From: Fallopia convolvulus
Taxonomy: Eukaryota; Streptophyta; Magnoliopsida; Caryophyllales; Polygonaceae
Assembly (NCBI GenBank): GCA_964016875.1
Contig: OZ024724.1
Coordinates: 36,045,786-36,109,785, forward strand
DNA length: 64,000 bases
Direction: 5' to 3'
Positions 58,271-64,000 of the stretch are shown here, in pieces (within the stretch, counting starts at the first letter, position 1; every line of letters begins with the position of its first letter). A program made the position numbers and the translations under genes. The notes below the pieces were generated by a model. The model did no database searches and was not told the DNA's origin. It saw only the letters and a program-made list of their open reading frames with translations.

Positions 58271-60067
58271 GTAAACAGCCAGAAATTTTGAGGTTTATGG
58301 GGTATGTTGTGGCAATTACCCACAAACATAACCACACTGGGGATTTCTTGGCTATGATTTCGTGGCTATATGCGCGTTTTCTAGTTTTGTTCGCCCCAAA
58401 TCCCTGCTATATACTTGATAAGTTTTTTTAATTTATAAAACGTAAAATAAAAATAGATTTTAAATATAATTGTAGTTTTTAATTTAAAAGCTTATATATG
58501 TCTTCAAATTATATAATAAAATTTAAAAGTTATGCTATTAAATTTGATATTTGTAAGCTTTTTAAAGTTTAAAATATTAATATACTAGTTTAAAATATCT
58601 TTTTATTATAAATGGCGTCTTGTTAACAACCCGATAACCGACAAGGATTTCCCGCCTCATTCCCGTTGGGATTAGGCCGAGACGGGGCGGGGATGGGGAC
58701 GAAATAGTAGATCGGGGATGGGGGCGAGGAATGCATTCCCCGCCCCGCCCTGCCCCATGTGCATCCCTAAGTGTGCCCCTTACATACTTCAGGATCTGTT
58801 TGACTACATTCAGATGTGTAGTAGTTGGAACTTCCATGTATCTACTAGCAACACCAATTGAGTAAGCAAGATCAATTCGTGTGTTTACAAGGTACCACAA
58901 GCTTCCAATGATGCTTCTTTACATGGTAGCATCCAATGGTGGCTCTCCATCTTGCTTGCTCAGCTTACACCTTGGTTCCATTGGAAGACAACACTGATTT
59001 CATTCTGCCATGCCCATCTTTTCAAGTATCTTTCTTGCATAACTTGAGTGACACAGAGTTATGGCATGCCTATCTTGCTTCACCTCTATCCCCAAGTAAT
59101 AGTTAAGGAGCCCTAGATCACTCATTTCAAATTTCTTCATCATTAATAACTTGAATTTTTGAATGAGTTCTTTGCTTGAGCCTAATTAAGAGTATGAGAT
59201 CATAAGTACACCCCCAAAATTGTGACACGATTTCTTGATTTCTTCATGTACACAACATGCTCAAAAGGACATCTCTCAAAGCTTAGGGACTTTAGGCACT
59301 TATCCAACTTCTCATTCCAGGATCTAGGCGCCTGTTTTGAGCCATATAGAGCCTTATGCAACTTTAGCACCTTGCTTGGATTGTCTTTATCAACAAGCCC
59401 TTCAGGTTGCATAACATATACCTCTTCTTTCAATGCTCCATTTAAAAAGGCTGTTTTGACATCCATGTGATGGACTAACACATACTCTATGTGCTGAGTG
59501 AGCTAGCAAAGCTCTCACTGTCTCCATTCTTGCTACAAGAGCAAACACCTCTTTGTAATCAACTCCAAATTTCTGCACATATCCCTTTCCAACCAATCTG
59601 GCCTTATGCTTGATTATCTTTCCCTTTGGATCCTTCTTTAACTCGAAGACCCATTTCAAGCCTATAGCCTTGTGATTCTTTGGCAAGTTAGATAGCTCCC
59701 AAGTTTTATTTTTCTGTATGGAATCAATCTCAAGAGCCATAGATTCCCTCTAGTTTCCATTTCCTGCAGCTTCAGTGTAGGTTGTAGGTTCTACAATAGA
59801 TAAGAAGCACAAACTTGCTTCCTCATCTTATGGTGTTAGCAAAGGTGATGCTTCCTCACCTCCCTCATAAGAGCGTGGTGTTAAGGTTGCATCACTTTCC
59901 CTATTCTCCTTTTCAATCAAACTGATTGTGAATGTGTTTCCACCAGATTCCCTTTTATGCCTTGACACTCTTGCCATGACCACCCTTTATCTTATTCAAA
60001 TTCCACATCTCTGCTCACCAAAATTCTCTCTTTACTTGGATCCAACAACCTGTAGGCTTTGAGCTTA

Positions 60068-60655
60068 TTTGTATGAATGTGTGAAGGTATGAATGTGTAA
60101 GTGTGTGGTTGTAAGATGTGAGAATGAATATGTGTGTGTGTGTGTGATTAATTGGAAGCTAGGTATGGACTTAAAGTTGATATGTGTTGTATTTATGTGG
60201 ACCTTTCATGTGTGTGTGTTAAGAAATTGATTGGTTTTTAATGTCTACTAGTACTACGTGATTTCTAACTTGGATTAGAATAGTAGCTGACTCCTCGAGG
60301 ACTTACTTTTCAATTGCATGTATGAACTAGGAACAATGATGGAACCTTGTTTGAGTGGTGGAGCGGAATGCTAACGTGCGTGTTAATAGGCTTGAGTTGG
60401 TTATTGTAATTTTAGTTTCTATCGTTAAGCTTGTGAGAATTGTGATAGCCAGGTTGAAAATGTTATGTTCCGAGAATGGATTACATGCATGTTTATAAAT
60501 TTTGTTTTTATAAATATAAGTTGGATGTTTTATTTATGTTTTCTCATCGTGCCCGAGTTGCAAGATCTGGGTGAACTTGTTGTCAAATTAGCTTGTGTGG
60601 ACCAATGTATGGTCTACTACCGAGTAACGCCCCGGTGTAAAGGTAAAGTGTTACA
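60068..60655 (+). mobile_element. LTR fragment inserted between copia integrase and RT
   Basis: Non-coding DNA interrupts copia coding sequence. It ends with 'cgccccggtgtaaagg' and 'aaagtgttaca', the end type of the two solo LTRs. The left start (near 'tgtatgaatgtgtg') is uncertain and no matching 5-bp duplication was found. It contains a short (TG)n run near 60130-60150. Confidence 0.5.
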
Positions 60656-61241
60656 ATTATGTCCCTTGATTAGTTCATATCAATTTTAAATAGCAAAGGA
60701 TGGATTATGATGCTATTCAAGATGTAGGAAACTATAGATATTGCTCTACCTAAAAGCTTGGTGGAACATTGCTTGCAATCATAATTGTTCTAACCATGCT
60801 TTCAAGAGTCCTATTCTTTCCCTCAACAATTCCATTATGTTGTGGTGTTCTTCGTGCAGAGAAGTTGTGTAAAACACCACTGTTCTCGCAAAACTCAAGA
60901 AATTGTGAATTTTTAAACTTAGTTCCATGATCATATGTAATTGCCTTGAGTTTGTGTCTAAGAGTGACTTGAACTCTCTTGACATAGGACTCAAATTCCC
61001 TAAAAGCTTCACTTGTTATGAGAGAAATATTCGAAGTGAATCTAGAGTAGTCATCAACAATAACAAATAGATAGATGTTTTCTCCTTGACTATTCACTAC
61101 CCTCATGGGACCATAAAGATATGATCCATGTAGATCGGTTCTAGGGGTTTTATAGCACTTACCACATTCTTGGGTTTAAAAGAACAACGAGTTTGTTTAC
61201 CTTTAACACAAGCTTCACAGAAGGTTCCCTTCTTAATCAGG

Positions 61242-61701
61242 ATTTTTTTTATTAGGAAAGGAATTAGAGAGGTCACTAACAAACTAGTGACCGCCCTAGG
61301 GCATCCAGACGGATGAGGGTACAAAAACCCAAGTCATTTGCAATTGGAATGGAAGATACACATCGGAAGGAGCCAACGATGAAGTCAGCTACAGAATTTT
61401 TCTCACGGTAGACATGAGTAATACTCCAATCCTAGAACTGAACCAACAAATAGTGGATGTCCGCACGCAACACTTCAATCTCCCATGGGCAGCGCCAGTC
61501 CCCAAGAACGGCCTTGACCAGCTGCAAGTTATCGCCTTCAATCTAGATCCGGGGAATGCCAAGACGAATAGCCTCGAGAAGTCCCTGGCACAAGGCGATG
61601 GTCTCGGAGATCAGAACCGATTGTCGACCAATTAGTCCTCCATCGAACGAGATGGGAGAGCCGTTGGAGTCCCTAAGTATGAATTCATGGAAGACCAATT
61701 A
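61242..61701 (-). pseudogene. LINE-type RNase H (RVT_3) fragment inside copia
   Basis: The minus strand reads 'FDGGLIGRQSVLISETIALC', 'GLLEAIRLGIPRIQIEGDN', 'LVKAVLG' and 'ITHVYREKNSVADF', the RNase H-like domain at the C-terminus of plant LINE polyproteins (E and D residues in 'SETIAL', 'EGDN'). A short A-run (+ strand ttttttt at 61247) lies at its 3' end, as for a 5'-truncated LINE insertion. Flanks 'CCTGGTAA' and 'CCTGATTAA' could be a decayed target duplication. Confidence 0.65.
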
Positions 61702-62483
61702 CCAGGTATTGTTGATAAAACTTCAAGATAGTTTGAAGTCCACCATGACCAAGCCTTTTGTGCCACAGTTTCGTTCCATCAGATGGAGACACAAAGCATG
61801 GTGTCCTTGAAAGTTTAAACTCATTGTCTATGTAGATGTTATTTGAGCATTTTCCTATTAGTATTACATTGTTAGTTTCCATATTCACTACTAAACACTC
61901 ATTTTTATCAATGGTCACCACATTGTTTCCTTAATCACAAATCTGTTCAACATTTAGTAAATTGAAACCATGACCATTAACTAAACTAACATTACTTACC
62001 TTAGTATTATCATTTAACTTGATTTCGCTAGATCCGAGTATTGCTCATTTATTCTTGTTGGTAATAGGAAATGTTTTCCCAACGTGTTTGTGAAATGATG
62101 TGAGATGATTGCTATTTCTGGACATGTGGAATGAGCAAGCACTATCAATAAACCGCACATTATTCCCCACCCCTTACACCTGAAAAAGAAACAAGTTACG
62201 TTTTAACGACCCAAGCAAGTTTCCCTTTACTTGGATGGATAAGACAAAGAAAATTGTTCCTTAGGACTAGCAACATAATACTCAACAATGTTAGTTGTTA
62301 TTAGTATTTCTTTTGTTGTTTTGATGAGTCTTAGGTGTAAATTTCTTCTTATGGTTCCTTTTAGGTTGAGGCAAATTTATCCACTCCCGACTTGCCTTAG
62401 ATTGAGCTTGTCTTTTCTTACATTGTTTCCTATAATAACTTGAGCTCCATGTTGATGAGGGTTTCTCGGCCAACAAATAAATT

Positions 62484-63958
62484 TGTAAGTCAAGACCCCG
62501 CTGAGTACAGTGGAGTCAGGATCGTTCCACAGGAAGCAAGGTTGTTTGTCTATCAATCTAATAAAAATCAAATAAAATCAAACACAATCACTCACGAGAT
62601 GCCTCGTTAACGACCTTGTCAGGATCGTTACCGAACCACCAAACACAAAAATACTAACTAACGACCTAATTAAATTCCAATTAATACTCGGTACCGAAGC
62701 AAGTATTCAGCAACGAAAATTTATCAGAAATAATTCAATTAAAACAAAAATCTAGGATAAGGGATACCACAACATAGCCAAGCATAAGAATTTGTAAGAA
62801 GATAAGATCATGCCTTCAAATAGATAGAGTCATCAACTTTCATTGACTTAACAAGTAAATTAATCTACTTTCATAAACTAACTCACTCAATTGCTTGTTT
62901 TGGATCTAAAGCTTGAAACTTTCGTTTTCAAACAATATCAACCTTCAAGTTACTAACTTTCTCTTTCAATCAAGTTAAAACTCAAATTACCTCAACTCTC
63001 GTTTCGGTATTAAGCACAACAAAAAATCTCAATAAAGATAAAAGGCATTCAACACACAATCTTACTCATCAAACATGCTCAACTATGCCGGGCTCAACCC
63101 CGACCCTAGAAAAATAGACTACTCACTACTCATGATTAAGAAACTAAAAACTTCAACAAAAACAAACATTGAAACAAAACTCAAACTTAAATTACCACAA
63201 AAATATCGTCTTACAGAGACTCAGAAGAAAACTAAACAAAACAATCACCGAACCACAAAACTCGATCAACGAACCTCGGAAACCGTCGTCACCGAACCTC
63301 GTCACCGACTTCCGATCCGGTTCTCTCTCCTTCGGTCCTCCTCCAAATCTAGCTCTAAAATTCGACTCCAAAATTAAGCCCCCCCTTTCTATGCTAGATA
63401 GAAGGGTATTTATACTAGAAAATCCTAAAAAACTAAAAAGGCTAAGAGATAAAAACTTTCCTAAAAAGATAGAAACATTCTCTAAAAGATAGAAACAAAA
63501 TCTAGAAAGATATTAAACCCTAAAATACATATTCTAATAACCCATAAAGATTCTAAAAAGATACTCAACCGATACGGAAATAAATTCCCGCTCAGGATCG
63601 GTGAATAATAAAGATAATACTCGAAATCTTTCTTTTCGTGGCCTCGTTAACGACCCTTCACAGCCTCGTTAACGAGCCTGGGCTTTGTTTTCTTCAACAC
63701 CTCCTCTTGTACTCTTAAGTCTTGACTTCTTAAATCTTGCACTTTCCCGTCCTTCACTGTGATGCTCCAAATTTAGCTCCATTTAGCTCCTTTTCTCACT
63801 AAAATCTGCAAAATACACAAAATAGCGTAGATTCCACTCTTTTCGTAGATTTATGCAAAACTAACTCAAAATACTCAAAACTAAATCTAAACTAGACAAA
63901 ACTAAACCTAATAAGCAAAGAAAACCTATCAAAAACTATACTAAAAATGAGAACATCA
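62484..63958 (-). repeat. LTR of a second tRNA-primed, A-like family (left boundary approximate)
   Basis: It starts TGATGTTC in element orientation at 63958, next to a polypurine tract. It carries the phrases 'gtggaacgatcctgactcc' and 'cgttaacga' and a 'tatttatac' box (about 63405). Its sequence differs from family 1 LTRs but the adjacent polypurine tract and stem-loop match. The end near 62484 ('tgtaagtc') is a guess, because copia coding sequence adjoins. As the 3' LTR of a minus-strand element, the rest lies beyond the window. Confidence 0.6.
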
Positions 63959-63996
63959 AAATACCCCATACTTAGACTTGCTTGTCCTCAAGCAAT
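63959..63996 (-). promoter_or_regulatory. Polypurine tract and stem-loop of the rightmost LTR element
   Basis: A purine tract GTATGGGGTATTT adjoins the LTR. TTGCTTG-TCCT-CAAGCAA (63978-63995) follows, with a 7-bp stem, at the same distance from the LTR as in elements A and C. Confidence 0.7.
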
Positions 63997-64000
63997 AAAC

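Larger units (their letters stand above)
50950..58769. mobile_element. hAT-like DNA element (7.8 kb, no transposase seen)
   Basis: The ends are inverted repeats TAGGGATGCACA (left) and TAGGGATGCACATGGGG (read inward from the right). They are flanked by 8-bp duplications AGTGTTCC (50942-50949) and AGTGTGCC (58770-58777), seven of eight identical. 8-bp duplications and GGGATG-type ends are hAT hallmarks. Both ends continue with GC-rich 'ggggacggg' strings. No hAT dimerisation domain or transposase is found. The interior is occupied by LTR relics, a gene fragment and tandem repeats. The target was a copia reverse transcriptase/RNase H gene. Confidence 0.65.
58778..62480 (-). pseudogene. Ty1/copia pol polyprotein, decayed and interrupted
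   Basis: In order from the right: a basic segment (62476-62291), a protease-like 'FIDSACSFHMS' (about 62160-62125), and pre-integrase 'LWHKRLGH' (about 61800) with 'CEACVKGKQTR' (about 61220). The integrase core follows ('VIVDDYSRF', 'DHGTKF', 'RTPQHNGIVEGKNRT', 61106-60750), then RT ('IGLKWVFELKKD', 'KARLVGKGY', 'HHMDVKTAFLNG', 'LYGSKQAPRSW', 59740-59200) and the start of RNase H ('NTRIDLAYSIGVASRYMEVPT', 58900). A frameshift near 59480, lost sequence after 59200 and two insertions (LINE 61242-61701; LTR fragment 60068-60655) show decay. The hAT-like element is inserted just after 'KYVRGTL'. The 3' remainder past 50941 is not clearly coding. Confidence 0.85.

Overview
This window is nuclear DNA of a flowering plant, most likely a eudicot. 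The evidence is GT-AG introns, a seed-maturation LEA gene, and a dense nest of typical plant transposable elements: CACTA, MULE, hAT, Harbinger-like, Ty3/gypsy, Ty1/copia, LINE and non-autonomous LTR elements with a tRNA-Asp primer site. I cannot name the species. There is one 200-N assembly gap (7335-7534). Only one convincing host gene is present, a three-exon seed maturation protein (SMP/LEA) gene at 37916-39150. It sits in a roughly 2.4 kb island between repeats. Everything else recognisable is mobile DNA.

Layout. 1-1027 is the 3' part of an LTR inserted in a CACTA TNP2 transposase pseudogene (1028-3944), followed by palindromic subterminal repeats (4765-5310). A small Harbinger-like element (6260-7307) and the gap follow. 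A decayed minus-strand Ty3/gypsy element (about 7710-18700) is split by a young, well preserved non-autonomous LTR element, called A here (11814-17428). Gypsy tails and an LTR relic (18717-20175) and a TNPA-like CACTA exon set (20200-21061) lead to a true CACTA right terminus at 21583.

21584-37165 is a Russian doll. A fragment of an element-A relative (B) contains a Ty3-type solo LTR (21630-36803, target duplication GATCT). That LTR contains an 11.5 kb MULE (23264-34810). The MULE carries two convergent genes transcribed inward from its terminal inverted repeats: a ten-exon, apparently intact 929-codon Ulp1-protease-like gene that lacks recognisable catalytic residues, and a FAR1/MULE transposase gene with frame breaks. 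Most of its long introns and the gap between the genes are packed with about 100 copies of an AAAAGTGCAT motif, all in one orientation even though the two genes point opposite ways. This is the most unusual signal in the window.

After the SMP gene come a copia RNase H scrap and element C (40360-49135, duplication TCGAC), a full-length plus-strand relative of A. C is interrupted by a second solo LTR (42414-45175, duplication AACGA). 50950-58769 is a 7.8 kb element with hAT-like ends. It lies inside a decayed copia polyprotein (58778-62480) and holds LTR relics and a captured universal-stress-protein gene fragment. The window closes with another minus-strand LTR (about 62484-63958).

Three LTR elements from two LTR families share a stem-loop about 19 bp from the LTR at the polypurine tract. 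Intron boundaries and terminal repeats were read by eye. Percent identities and family names finer than superfamily are estimates.
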